A DNA stretch of 64,000 nt from Rhodospirillales bacterium URHD0017. GTDB taxonomy: Bacteria; Pseudomonadota; Alphaproteobacteria; Reyranellales; Reyranellaceae. The notes beneath the pieces are model-generated. The model saw only the letters and a program-made list of their open reading frames with translations, did not search any database and had not been told where the DNA came from. The stretch is taken from the NCBI GenBank assembly GCA_900110395.1, contig FODP01000003.1:62001-126000 (forward strand), given 5' to 3'. The translations under genes and the position numbers were made by a program. Below are positions 41,448 to 51,019 of the stretch, one piece after another. Each line of letters begins with the position of its first letter. Position 1 is the stretch's first letter.

Positions 41448-42509
41448 ATGCCGTTCAAGGAGATCGCGCGCGAATTGCAGGTCAAGGCCGCCAACCTTGC
41501 CGTCCGCATGCCGATCGCCTGGATCAACATCCTCGCCGGGCCGTCGGTGGCGGTCGATGGCCGCACGCTGGACAGCCGCACCCAGTGGCTGCTGCAGCTG
41601 CTGGCGCGTAGTGGCCAGCCGCCGATCGAGCAGACCACCGTGGTCGACGCACGCACCGGCTACGACGCCTTCATGCTCGAGATGGGCGGCCGCGCCGCGC
41701 CGATCGGCGAGATGATCGATCGGACGATCGCAGGCCCCGCGGGGCGGCTGCGCATCCGCATCTACCGGCCGGCCGGCACGGTGGCGCGCCTGCTGCCAGC
41801 CATCCTCTATTTCCACGGCGGCGGCTGGGTGATGGGCAGCCTCGAGGGCTACGACCTGGTGTATCGCTATTTCTGCGCCCGCGCCGGCTGCGTTCTGGTC
41901 GCCGTCGACTATCGGCTCGCACCCGAGCACAAATTCCCTGCCGGCATCGACGATGCCGTCGCCGCCTATCGCTGGCTGCAGGCCGAAGCGACGGACCTCG
42001 GCATCGATCCGGCGCGCATCGTGGTCGCGGGCGATTCGGCCGGCGGCAATGTCGCCGCTGTCGCGGCACAGCTGCTGCGCGGCGAGGCGCGCCAGCCCTG
42101 CCTGCAATGGCTGATCTTCCCGGCCACCGATTTCAGCTTCGACACGCCATCCTACCGGAGTTGCGGCGAGGGCTTCATGGTGACTCGCGCCGCCATGGAA
42201 TGGTTCCGCGGCCACTATCTCAATGGCCAGGCCGACATCGGCGATCCGCGCGCCTCGCCGCTCAAGGCCAACGACCTCGCAGGCCTGCCGCCGGCGTTGG
42301 TCTACACGGCGGGCTTCGACCCTCTGCGTGACGAGGGCCAGGCCTATGCCGATCGCCTGGCCGCGGCCGGCGTCAAGACCATCCATCACGAGTTCGATTC
42401 GCTGATCCACGGCTTCGTCGGCCTGCGCGGCACGGTGCAGGCGGCGGCACGGGCGATGGACGATATGGTGGCGGGCCTTCGCCACGAACTGGCGCAACTC
42501 GGAAGATGA
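41448..42509 (+). CDS. Hormone-sensitive-lipase-family alpha/beta hydrolase (esterase)
   Basis: The 353-aa HSL-type esterase has the oxyanion-hole motif FHGGGWVMGS near residue 125, nucleophile elbow VAGDSAGGN near 195, acid in FDPLRDEGQAY and histidine in DSLIHGFVG. It probably hydrolyses short-chain or secondary esters. It is cytoplasmic. It overlaps the TetR gene by 4 bp (ATGA), and TetR is its likely regulator. Confidence 0.88.
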   Translation: MPFKEIARELQVKAANLAVRMPIAWINILAGPSVAVDGRTLDSRTQWLLQLLARSGQPPIEQTTVVDARTGYDAFMLEMGGRAAPIGEMIDRTIAGPAGRLRIRIYRPAGTVARLLPAILYFHGGGWVMGSLEGYDLVYRYFCARAGCVLVAVDYRLAPEHKFPAGIDDAVAAYRWLQAEATDLGIDPARIVVAGDSAGGNVAAVAAQLLRGEARQPCLQWLIFPATDFSFDTPSYRSCGEGFMVTRAAMEWFRGHYLNGQADIGDPRASPLKANDLAGLPPALVYTAGFDPLRDEGQAYADRLAAAGVKTIHHEFDSLIHGFVGLRGTVQAAARAMDDMVAGLRHELAQLGR

Positions 42510-43144
42510 CCATGGGCGACAACGACCAAGTCACGACGGAACAGCGCGAGCGGTCGGGCCGCCGCGAGCAGAACAAGGCCGAGAACCGCACCGCGCTCCT
42601 CAAGGCGGCGCGCGCGGTGTTCGCCGAGATGGGTTTTGGCGCGGCGAGCGTGCGCGATATCGTGCGCCGCACCGACCTCGCCTCCGGCACCTTCTACAAC
42701 TACTTCAAGGACAAGGACGAGATCTTCGAGGCGGTGGTCGGTGAGCTGACCGGCGAGCTTTTGAAGCGCCACAACAACGGCCGCGCCAAGGCCACGACCG
42801 CCGAGGAATTCTTTCGCCGTCACTACGCGGTCTATTTCGATTTCATCGTCGAGGATGCCGAGCTCCTGGCCCTCGGACAAAAGAACTTCACCGCCATCCG
42901 CACCCTGCTCGACAAGCCCGACGTACGCGCGCTGGCGCTGGCGCTGAACGACGACATCCGCGCCGCCATCGCCCAGGGCGTGCTGCCCAACGTCGACGTG
43001 AGCTATCTCGCCGCTGCGATGGCAGGAATCGCCTTCGAGATCTCGATCGTCATGGTGGCCCGCGACCCGGTCGATCCTGCCGGCGCCGCCGAATTCGCCA
43101 CGCGCCTGATGATGGGCGGTTTGGACCGCCTGCCGCGACGCTAG
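42506..43144 (+). CDS. TetR-family transcriptional regulator
   Basis: The 212-aa protein has the TetR helix-turn-helix at about residues 20-65 (RTALLKAARAVFAEMGFGAA, then SVRDIVRRTDLASGTFYNYF). The C-terminal domain is helical and unassigned. Two in-frame ATGs lie at 42506 and 42512. It is translationally coupled to the upstream esterase, an arrangement typical of a self-regulated esterase/regulator unit. Confidence 0.88.
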   Translation: MTMGDNDQVTTEQRERSGRREQNKAENRTALLKAARAVFAEMGFGAASVRDIVRRTDLASGTFYNYFKDKDEIFEAVVGELTGELLKRHNNGRAKATTAEEFFRRHYAVYFDFIVEDAELLALGQKNFTAIRTLLDKPDVRALALALNDDIRAAIAQGVLPNVDVSYLAAAMAGIAFEISIVMVARDPVDPAGAAEFATRLMMGGLDRLPRR

Positions 43145-43840
43145 CTAGGGCCGGCGGAAGATCGGCTTGTAGGTCGCGGCGTCTTCCCAGGTGATGGCCG
43201 GGCAGTCGCCGGTGTCCCAGCGTTTCCACGCCATGTTCTCGGACATGCGGAACGGCGCGCGCATCATGTCGAGGCTGGCATCGAGCCCGGCCAGGTCAAA
43301 GGCTTCATAGATCGCGACATGCCGCACCGGCGCGCGCCCTTCGCTGCTGTAGCGGCGGCAGGCGATCCACGACGGAACATCAGCGACATTCTTCGGCAGA
43401 TAGTCCTGCTCGTACCATTCATGGAATAGCTCGGCCTGTTCGTCCCGCAGCTCGACGCTCACCATGAAAAAGGGCCGACTGCCGAAATTGCCATCCCACG
43501 AAGTGCGCGGATGGGCCCATCTCTGGCGGTAAACACACGGCGGATCGAGGTCGTGGATCGCCGAGCTTCGCCACTGCTGCCATTCGGCATTGCCGCCCAT
43601 CGCCGGCAGCACCCCGCGCGCGCTTTCCACTGAATCGCACTCCAGCAGGGTCACGAACTGCTTGCGGTAGTATTTGAGCGAACCCGTGACATGATGCTCC
43701 TGGTAACGCCGCGCCGAACGGATCGCCGGCGCCGCGCGCATCAGGTCGGGGATGTACCGATGGTGATAGAATTCGCTGAACGGCGCTTCCTGCTCGACGT
43801 CGAGCCGGAACGACACCAGGATCATCGCACCGTCTTGCAT
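43145..43840 (-). CDS. Protein with two dimeric alpha/beta-barrel-like halves, unknown function
   Basis: The 231-aa protein seems to contain an internal duplication. FSEFYHHRYIPDLMRAAPAI with SARRYQ at residues 21-47 parallels FHEWYEQDYLPKNVADVPSW with ACRRYS at about 138-165, each preceded by a strand (ILVSFRLD and FFMVSVEL). This resembles two ferredoxin-like monooxygenase/EthD-type units in tandem. I do not recognise a specific family. It follows the FAH gene after a hairpin, on the same strand, and ends next to the TetR stop. Confidence 0.65.
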   Translation of the reverse strand: MQDGAMILVSFRLDVEQEAPFSEFYHHRYIPDLMRAAPAIRSARRYQEHHVTGSLKYYRKQFVTLLECDSVESARGVLPAMGGNAEWQQWRSSAIHDLDPPCVYRQRWAHPRTSWDGNFGSRPFFMVSVELRDEQAELFHEWYEQDYLPKNVADVPSWIACRRYSSEGRAPVRHVAIYEAFDLAGLDASLDMMRAPFRMSENMAWKRWDTGDCPAITWEDAATYKPIFRRP

Positions 43841-43852
43841 CGGGATGCCTGA

Positions 43853-43881
43853 AGCCGCTGGAGCAAACGGCTCCAGCGGCT
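43853..43881. terminator. 12-bp perfect hairpin downstream of the FAH-family gene
   Basis: AGCCGCTGGAGC (43853-43864) and GCTCCAGCGGCT (43870-43881) pair perfectly around AAACG, 12 bp past the FAH stop and 13 bp before the next minus-strand gene starts. It probably attenuates or ends the FAH transcript. No T-run follows. Confidence 0.55.
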
Positions 43882-43892
43882 GCCAGCGGGGA

Positions 43893-44762
43893 CTAGGCGC
43901 CCTGGACGATCGGGTTGCGCAGCACGCCGATCTTCTCGATCTCGACTTCGCAGACGTCGCCCGGCTTCAGCCAGTTCGGCGGGGTCCGCCCCGAAGCCAC
44001 GCCCGAGGGCGTGCCGGTGATGATGATGTCACCCGGGTCGAGCGTCATGACCTTGGAGATTTCGTGCACCAGGGTCGGCACATCAAAGATCAAGTCGTCG
44101 GTATTGCTGTCCTGCATGACCTCGCCGTTGACGCGGGTCATGATGCGGAGAGGCGCCCCGCCTGATGGCAATTCGTCGGAGGTCACAATATCGGGGCCGA
44201 AGCCGCCGGTGCCGTCGAAGTTCTTGCCCAGCGTCCACTGACTGCCCTTGAACTGCCAGTCGCGCACCGAACCGTCGTTGAAGCAGGCGTAGCCCGCGAT
44301 CACGCCGAGCGCCTTCTCCTTCGCCACGTTGCGGCACTTCTTGCCGATCACAATGGTGAGTTCGGCCTCCCAGTCGAGCTGGGTGCTGTGGCTCGGCATC
44401 GGCATCTTACCGTTGTGAGGCGCCAGCGTGTTGTCGAAGCGGCAGAACACGATGGGATAGGGCGGGATGGGATTTCCGGTTTCCTCGGCGTGCTTGCGGT
44501 AGTTGAGGCCGATGCAGAGGATCTTGCCCGGATTCGGGATCGGGCAGAGGTACTTGGCCGACTTTTCCGACACCGTGGCGCCGGCCTTGGGCTTGGCGCA
44601 GGCCTTGGCGACCTCGGCCTGGACCTTCTTGCCGCCGGCCAGGATCTCGACGACCGACTTCGGCCCGCGCGGCATCTGCTTCGAGAGGTCGATGATCTTG
44701 CCGTCGCCGTTCTTGACGCCGACCACCGCCTTGCCGGCGTTCATGATGGTGCAAAGTCGCAT
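43893..44762 (-). CDS. Fumarylacetoacetate hydrolase family protein
   Basis: The 289-aa protein has the FAH C-terminal domain: GLNYRKHAEETG, the metal triad in DWEAELTIVIG (E-x-E) with a downstream aspartate, and DPGDIIITGTPSGVA. Family members hydrolyse or isomerise acylpyruvates and 2-oxo-hept-3-ene-dioate-like intermediates of aromatic breakdown. The start MRLCTIMNAGKAVVGV at 44762 has GGGGGGA upstream; the frame extends further without support. Confidence 0.88.
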   Translation of the reverse strand: MRLCTIMNAGKAVVGVKNGDGKIIDLSKQMPRGPKSVVEILAGGKKVQAEVAKACAKPKAGATVSEKSAKYLCPIPNPGKILCIGLNYRKHAEETGNPIPPYPIVFCRFDNTLAPHNGKMPMPSHSTQLDWEAELTIVIGKKCRNVAKEKALGVIAGYACFNDGSVRDWQFKGSQWTLGKNFDGTGGFGPDIVTSDELPSGGAPLRIMTRVNGEVMQDSNTDDLIFDVPTLVHEISKVMTLDPGDIIITGTPSGVASGRTPPNWLKPGDVCEVEIEKIGVLRNPIVQGA

Positions 44763-44862
44763 AAAATCCCCCCTTCCAAATTTCCGCGTACTCGGATCGC
44801 GGCGTAAACTCCTCCCTCCGGCAACGGCGGTCAAGTTCGACGCATTCTGCTAGGTTCACACC

Positions 44863-45486
44863 ATGCGTTTTTTGCTCGCCCTGGCGATGCTGCTCGTCGC
44901 CTCGCCCGCCTTCGCCCAGCTCGTCGTGCCGCTCACCACGGCGGACGGCCGCGTCGCCTGCACCCAGGGCATGACCGGCGTCGGACGGCCGCCGAACTGG
45001 CAGCCGGTCGCGGACCCCGACGGGCCCGATGGCTGGGCCCTTGCGGAAACGGCCGGGGACCCTGCCGATCTTCGCTTCCCGCTGTGCATTTCCGGCCAGG
45101 CCGTGACCCGCGACTTCGACGCCACCCTGCGCTTCAAGCCGATCAGCGGCACCCGTGCCCAGGTCGCCGGCCTGATGTTCCGAGCCCAGAGCGCCAGCGA
45201 CTATTACGTCGTGCGGGCCAACGCGCTGGACAATTCAGTACGGCTCTACCGCATGGAGAAGGGCAAGCGCAGTCAGCTCGCCTCCAAGGAAGCGCCGATC
45301 GAGGCCGGGAAATGGCATTCGCTGCGGGTGATCGCCGCCAACGAGCGCTTCGAGGTCGCGCTCGACGGCAAGACCCTGTTCGACCTCACCGATGGCAGCC
45401 TGCCGCAGTCTGGGCCGCTCGGCGTGTGGAGCCAGGCCGACAGCGTGACCCGCTACGGCTCGCTGCTGGTCTCCCCGGTACGGTAG
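44863..45486 (+). CDS. Secreted LamG/DUF1080-like protein
   Basis: The 207-aa protein has a signal peptide (MRFLLALAMLLVASPAFAQ). A jelly-roll domain follows, recalling the 3-keto-disaccharide hydrolase-type DUF1080 fold: DFDATLRFKPIS, AGLMFRAQSASDYYVVRANA, WHSLRVIAANERFEVALDGK, and GPLGVWSQADSVTRYG. The function is unknown, possibly glycan binding in the periplasm. It overlaps the convergent SGNH gene by 34 bp. Confidence 0.75.
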   Translation: MRFLLALAMLLVASPAFAQLVVPLTTADGRVACTQGMTGVGRPPNWQPVADPDGPDGWALAETAGDPADLRFPLCISGQAVTRDFDATLRFKPISGTRAQVAGLMFRAQSASDYYVVRANALDNSVRLYRMEKGKRSQLASKEAPIEAGKWHSLRVIAANERFEVALDGKTLFDLTDGSLPQSGPLGVWSQADSVTRYGSLLVSPVR

Positions 45487-46205
45487 TAGCCTTCGACCGT
45501 CTCGAGGGCCACGGACTGCAGGAAATGCGCGGTCGCGGCGTCGAGGTCGCCCACATGAGCGAGCCCGATCGGCGATCGGCGGAACAAGGCTGCATAGACG
45601 GCACAGGCTGCCAGATACGTGCCCGCCAGGGTCGGATGGCGTTTGTCGTCCATATGCAGAGGCAGCTTGGGCCTTCGTTCCAGGGCGGCCGCAAAGGCCA
45701 GGCAGACGGGAACAACGAGTGCATCGTTGTCATTGCCGACCGACGTGTAGGCTTCCGCGAGCTCGGCCGCCATCTGCGGCCGATCCTGGTAGGCCCACGT
45801 CATCAGAAAGGCCGGCTTCGTACCGTGCCTGCGCACCGTCTCGCTGTGCCGCTTGGCATAAGCACGAAACGTCGCCTTGAGCTGCGGATGGATCGGACAC
45901 TGGCTGCAGTCCATCATCAGCACGACGTCGAACAGCCTTTCGAGGTCGTTGAAGACGACGTTGTTTCCCTCGTCGAATGAATACGAACCGAGCGCGTTGG
46001 GCCTGAAGTAGGATTCGACATCGTGCCAATCCAGCCCGCCACCCGTGATGGCAGCGGACGTCGCGCGCAAGCGGATGGCGGGGTTGGCCGAGGCATGAAG
46101 CCGTGACACGTGCCAGCCGATGCCGTTGTTGAAAGACAGGAAGCTGTTGCCGACATAGAGGAGCGAATTGACCTCACCGATGTCGGTGCGCCTGGGCCTC
46201 GGCAT
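45453..46205 (-). CDS. SGNH/GDSL-hydrolase-like protein
   Basis: The 250-aa protein has block I-like LLYVGNSFLSFNNG near residue 15 and a C-terminal HMDDKRHPTLAGTYLAA resembling the D-x2-H block V, as in SGNH esterases. Blocks II and III are less clear. The last gene of a four-gene overlapping operon, it starts inside the stop of the HAD gene (TGATG). Confidence 0.65.
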   Translation of the reverse strand: MPRPRRTDIGEVNSLLYVGNSFLSFNNGIGWHVSRLHASANPAIRLRATSAAITGGGLDWHDVESYFRPNALGSYSFDEGNNVVFNDLERLFDVVLMMDCSQCPIHPQLKATFRAYAKRHSETVRRHGTKPAFLMTWAYQDRPQMAAELAEAYTSVGNDNDALVVPVCLAFAAALERRPKLPLHMDDKRHPTLAGTYLAACAVYAALFRRSPIGLAHVGDLDAATAHFLQSVALETVEGYYRTGETSSEP

Positions 46206-46873
46206 CACGGATTTCCCGACGTAAGCAGGAGGCGAACGGCGTGCAGGTCGCCAACAACGTGTGCACACAGCTCCTGGATCTCTTCGGTCGCTGGAAGGAG
46301 GTCGGGAATCATGATCGTCATCATGCCCGCGGCCGAAGCGGCTCGAATGCCCATGTGGGAATCCTCGAGGGCGAGGCAGAGATCCGGCGTCACACCCAAC
46401 AGGCCTGCCGCTTTCAGGAACGGTTCAGGCTCGGGCTTGTGGCGCTCGCAATCGTCGTGTCCGATGACGTGGTGGAAGCGGTCGACCATGCCATGGGCCT
46501 CGAGGTGGCGCCGGGCGGTTGCGCGCGAGGACGACGTAGCGATGGCCCGCGGCAGACCGAGCGCGTCGAGCAAGTCAAGCAATTCCACGACGCCAGGCTT
46601 CAAGGGGAGATCGGCCTCGACCAGCTCATTGAAAATGCGGCTCGCCACCGTGCGCAACTCGTCGACCGCGAAAGTCGGGCCGTAGAGCTCGACCAGGCGC
46701 TCGCGGGTTGCGAGCCAAGGCACACCGATCGTACTTCGGAAGAAGGCGGAATTCATCTCGCGGCCGAGCTCGGCCGCCGCCGACAGCGCGGCGCGCTCAT
46801 AGATGCTCTCGGTGTCGAACAGGAGGCCGTCCATGTCGAAGACCACGGCGGCCGGCTGGCGCGGCAGGCTCAT
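46205..46873 (-). CDS. HAD-superfamily hydrolase (beta-phosphoglucomutase-like), copy 2
   Basis: The 222-aa HAD subfamily IA phosphatase has nucleophile motif VVFDMDGLLFDTES, motif II threonine/serine in AIATSSSRATA, the lysine in CERHKPEPEPFLKAA, and motif IV in CLALEDSHMGIRAA. It is closely similar to the gene immediately upstream, suggesting tandem duplication. The ATG at 46873 overlaps that gene by 4 bp. Confidence 0.87.
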   Translation of the reverse strand: MSLPRQPAAVVFDMDGLLFDTESIYERAALSAAAELGREMNSAFFRSTIGVPWLATRERLVELYGPTFAVDELRTVASRIFNELVEADLPLKPGVVELLDLLDALGLPRAIATSSSRATARRHLEAHGMVDRFHHVIGHDDCERHKPEPEPFLKAAGLLGVTPDLCLALEDSHMGIRAASAAGMMTIMIPDLLPATEEIQELCAHVVGDLHAVRLLLTSGNP

Positions 46874-47535
46874 CGTCGGTCGCCGAGCATGAGGCAGACG
46901 TGATGAAGGTCGGCCACGACATGCGCGCACAGCGCCTGCATCTCGTCGGTCGCCGGTATGAGGTCGGGGACCATGACCGCCATCATGCCGGCTGCCGAGG
47001 CCGATCGCACGCCGTTGTGGGAGTCCTCCAGCGCCAGGCAGAGCGCAGGCACGATACCCAAGCGCTCGGCCGCTTTGAGGAATGGATCGGGCGCGGGCTT
47101 GCCGTTGACATAGTCGCCGTGCCCCACCACGGCATGGAAACGGTCAGCGAGGCCGAGCGGGCCTAGGTTGCGCTGGATCGTGGTGTGCGTGTTCGATGTC
47201 GCGATCGCCCTCGGCAGGCCAAGCTCGTCCAGCCGGTCGAGCAGTTCGACGGCACCGGGCTTCAGCGGCAGCCCGGCCGACGTCAGCGACCGGAAGTGCC
47301 GGCCCCATGCCGCAATCAAAGCTTCGAGCGGGTAGTCCGCGCCATAGTGCTTCATCAGGAAGCGATGGTTCACTTCGCGCGCCCGTCCAACCAGCTGGAG
47401 GAAGACGTCATGGCTCATGGCGCAGCCGACTTCATGGGCGGCTGTCATGATCGACTCGGCATAGAATTTTTCAGTGTCGAACAGCAGCCCGTCCATGTCG
47501 AAGATGACGGCTGCCGGCGGTCGGGGAAGCTTCAT
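46870..47535 (-). CDS. HAD-superfamily hydrolase (beta-phosphoglucomutase-like), copy 1
   Basis: The 221-aa paralogue of the following gene has VIFDMDGLLFDTEK, AIATSNTHTTIQ, NGKPAPDPFLKAA and CLALEDSHNGVRSA. The conserved framework and C-terminal PATDEMQALCAHVVADLHHV align closely with copy 2 (PATEEIQELCAHVVGDLHAV). Substrates are probably small phospho-sugars, not determinable here. It is coupled to both neighbours by 4-bp overlaps. Confidence 0.87.
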   Translation of the reverse strand: MKLPRPPAAVIFDMDGLLFDTEKFYAESIMTAAHEVGCAMSHDVFLQLVGRAREVNHRFLMKHYGADYPLEALIAAWGRHFRSLTSAGLPLKPGAVELLDRLDELGLPRAIATSNTHTTIQRNLGPLGLADRFHAVVGHGDYVNGKPAPDPFLKAAERLGIVPALCLALEDSHNGVRSASAAGMMAVMVPDLIPATDEMQALCAHVVADLHHVCLMLGDRR

Positions 47536-48344
47536 CGGCCGCGCGCCGCGATCAGCGCCGCCGCCAGCTCGACGAATCCGGCACCGGACCGCGCCGTGGT
47601 GACCCAGCGCGGCAGATGGTCCATGTCGCGGGCGAAGTCGCGCACGTTGGCCACGCCCACGGCATTGGGGAAGAAGCCGAACATCGGCGCGTCGTTCGGC
47701 GAATCGCCGGAGAAGACGTAGCGGTCGCGGCGCGCCTCCATGTCGACACCGAACAGCTCGCTCATCATCTGCCGGCTGGTGGTGAGCTTGTCGTAGTCGC
47801 CGAACCAGCCGTTGACGTGAATGGAACTCACCTTGGCGTGGGCGCCGTGCTGCTCGAAGATCTTGACGATGCGCAGGATGTCGTCATGCGGCAGGGCGGG
47901 CACGTCCTCGCAGAAGTCGATGGCGAGGTCGGCAGCGCGATAAGGCTGGTCCGAGGCGATGCCCGCGCCCGGCACGTCAGCCAGCACCTCAGCGCGCACC
48001 GTCTCCAGGCGGCGCTTGCCCTCGGCCCGTTCAGCATCGCTCTGGACGAAGCGGGTGCGCAGCTTGCGCGCCTCATCGTCGTGCCACATCCAGAAGGCGC
48101 CGTTCTCGCCGACCACGGCGTCGACCGGCCAGAAACGAGCGATCAGGTCGCACCAGCCGGCCGGCCGGCCGGTCACCGGGATCACGCGGAATCCCGCCTT
48201 TTTCAGCGCTTCCATGGCGCCATAGGCCTCGGCGGTGAGCTGGGAATGGGTCGACACGGTCTCGTCGATGTCGGTCAGCACGCCCTCGATGGCGGCCAGG
48301 GTTTCACGCGGACACTGGGCCAGCGGGGTCAAGGTCTCCTTCAT
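47532..48344 (-). CDS. HAD-IIB (Cof/MPGP-like) phosphatase
   Basis: The 270-aa HAD type IIB protein has GVLTDIDETVSTHSQLT (nucleophile aspartate), VIPVTGRPAGWCDLI, a cap domain in the middle, and VFSGDSPNDAPMFGFF (motif IV). This branch includes sucrose-, trehalose- and mannosyl-3-phosphoglycerate phosphatases. First gene of the operon HAD-IIB, HAD, HAD, SGNH. The ATG at 48344 was chosen; an ATG six codons upstream is possible. It is divergent from purB with a 53-bp gap. Confidence 0.83.
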   Translation of the reverse strand: MKETLTPLAQCPRETLAAIEGVLTDIDETVSTHSQLTAEAYGAMEALKKAGFRVIPVTGRPAGWCDLIARFWPVDAVVGENGAFWMWHDDEARKLRTRFVQSDAERAEGKRRLETVRAEVLADVPGAGIASDQPYRAADLAIDFCEDVPALPHDDILRIVKIFEQHGAHAKVSSIHVNGWFGDYDKLTTSRQMMSELFGVDMEARRDRYVFSGDSPNDAPMFGFFPNAVGVANVRDFARDMDHLPRWVTTARSGAGFVELAAALIAARGR

Positions 48345-48397
48345 GGCGACACTTCTTAACATGGCGCGGCCGGGTCATCGGGGCTAAAAGCCCGGCC

Positions 48398-49726
<1,329 letters not shown>

Positions 49727-49742
49727 CTCTACTGCGGCTTTA

Positions 49743-49822
49743 AAGGCCCCTCGCTGCGCTCGGGGTGACAGACGGTGTCGATCGCACAGCACCCTGTCAT
49801 CCCGAGCGCAGCGAGGGACCTT
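49743..49822. repeat. Long imperfect inverted repeat between convergent purB and LLM genes
   Basis: The 29-nt arms 49743-49771 and 49794-49822 match at 27 of 29 positions; each contains a smaller palindrome-like CTCGCTGCGCTCGGG. The element fills the gap between two convergent stops and could terminate both transcripts. The composition (GAGCGCAGCGAGGGA) is like the dispersed palindromic repeats found between convergent genes in many GC-rich proteobacteria. Confidence 0.75.
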
Positions 49823-49830
49823 AGCCACCT

Positions 49831-50994
49831 TCAGGCTTTCGCCTTGGCCTTCTCGTAGCGCTCGATCTCGGTCATCACGGCCTGCGCGGACTCGGCGCCA
49901 GCTGTCTCGTGCTTGGCCTTGGCATTGTCGTAGCTCGCCACTCGGAGCGCGTTCGACTGGCGCTGGAAGTGCGGGTGGACGTAGCGCGCCATCAGCTCGT
50001 AGCTGCGCTTGGTCGCTTCCCAGTCTGCCCAGTTGTGCGACAGAAGCAGCACCGCTCCGAAGCCGCCGTTCGAGCCCAGCCACAACCGTTCGAAGTGCCG
50101 GATGCAATCATCCGGCGTGCCGATGCAGGCGAGCCCGCTGCTGGTCAGGAACTCGACCGGATCGGTGACGTCGGGCGGGATGATGGGGAACGTGGCGACA
50201 TCGGTGAAGTACCGCGCAAAGTCGGTCAGCCCGTAGGCCATGTCGGCCCGGGCCTTCTCGCGGGTCTCCGCGACATGGGCAAAGGTCACGATGCGCCACT
50301 TCGAGCGGTCCGACTTCTTGCCGGCTTTCGCCGCGGCTTCCTCGTGGATCGACCAGTTCTTGGCGTGCCCCAGCAGCGCCTCATCTGACGTGCCGCCAAT
50401 CGACAGCATGCCGATGCCGTGCTTGCCGGACGCCACGGCGCCGACCGGCGAACGTGAGCAGGCCACCGCCATCTCCATCGCGGGCTGCGCGTAGGGCATC
50501 AGCTGCAGCCGGGCGTGGTTCAGGGTGAACCAGTCGGTCTTGCGGTCGACGGTGCCGCCCTGCATCAGCTCGACGATGCAATCGAGCGATTCGGTCATGC
50601 GCCGGCGCTGGTCGGCGGCTTTGAGCCCGATCTTGTCGGCATCGTAGATCAGCGCCCCTGGACCGACGCCGAACATCGCCCGGCCTCGCGCCATGTGGTC
50701 GAGCTGCATCATGCGTGACGCCAAGGTGAACGGGTGATGGTAGGGCAGCGACACCACGCCGGTGCCGAGGCGGATGTTGCGCGTCCGCTGGACGGCGCCG
50801 GCGATGAACATCTCCGGGCAGGCGATGATCTCGAAGCCGCCCGAGTGATGCTCGCCGATCCAGGCCTCGTGGTAGTTGAGGCGGTCGAGATGTTCGACCA
50901 GCTCCATGTCCCGTTCGATCGCAAGCGTCGGGTTCTCGCCCAGTGCATGGAAGGGAGCGAGAAAGATTCCGGTTCGGAGATAGCGGTCCTGCAT
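49831..50994 (-). CDS. LLM class flavin-dependent oxidoreductase (alkanal monooxygenase-like)
   Basis: The 387-aa protein is a luciferase-like monooxygenase: AWIGEHHSGGFEIIACPEMF near the N-terminus, the RNIRLGTGVVSLPYHHPF strand and RGRAMFGVGPGALIYDA. It resembles alkanal or nitrilotriacetate-type enzymes and likely uses FMNH2. MQDRYLRTG at 50994 with AAGGAA upstream sets the start. It follows an SDR gene by 25 bp, so the two may form an oxidation operon. Confidence 0.87.
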   Translation of the reverse strand: MQDRYLRTGIFLAPFHALGENPTLAIERDMELVEHLDRLNYHEAWIGEHHSGGFEIIACPEMFIAGAVQRTRNIRLGTGVVSLPYHHPFTLASRMMQLDHMARGRAMFGVGPGALIYDADKIGLKAADQRRRMTESLDCIVELMQGGTVDRKTDWFTLNHARLQLMPYAQPAMEMAVACSRSPVGAVASGKHGIGMLSIGGTSDEALLGHAKNWSIHEEAAAKAGKKSDRSKWRIVTFAHVAETREKARADMAYGLTDFARYFTDVATFPIIPPDVTDPVEFLTSSGLACIGTPDDCIRHFERLWLGSNGGFGAVLLLSHNWADWEATKRSYELMARYVHPHFQRQSNALRVASYDNAKAKHETAGAESAQAVMTEIERYEKAKAKA

Positions 50995-51019
50995 GGGGTG
51001 TTCCTTCGGGTTTGTGCGG

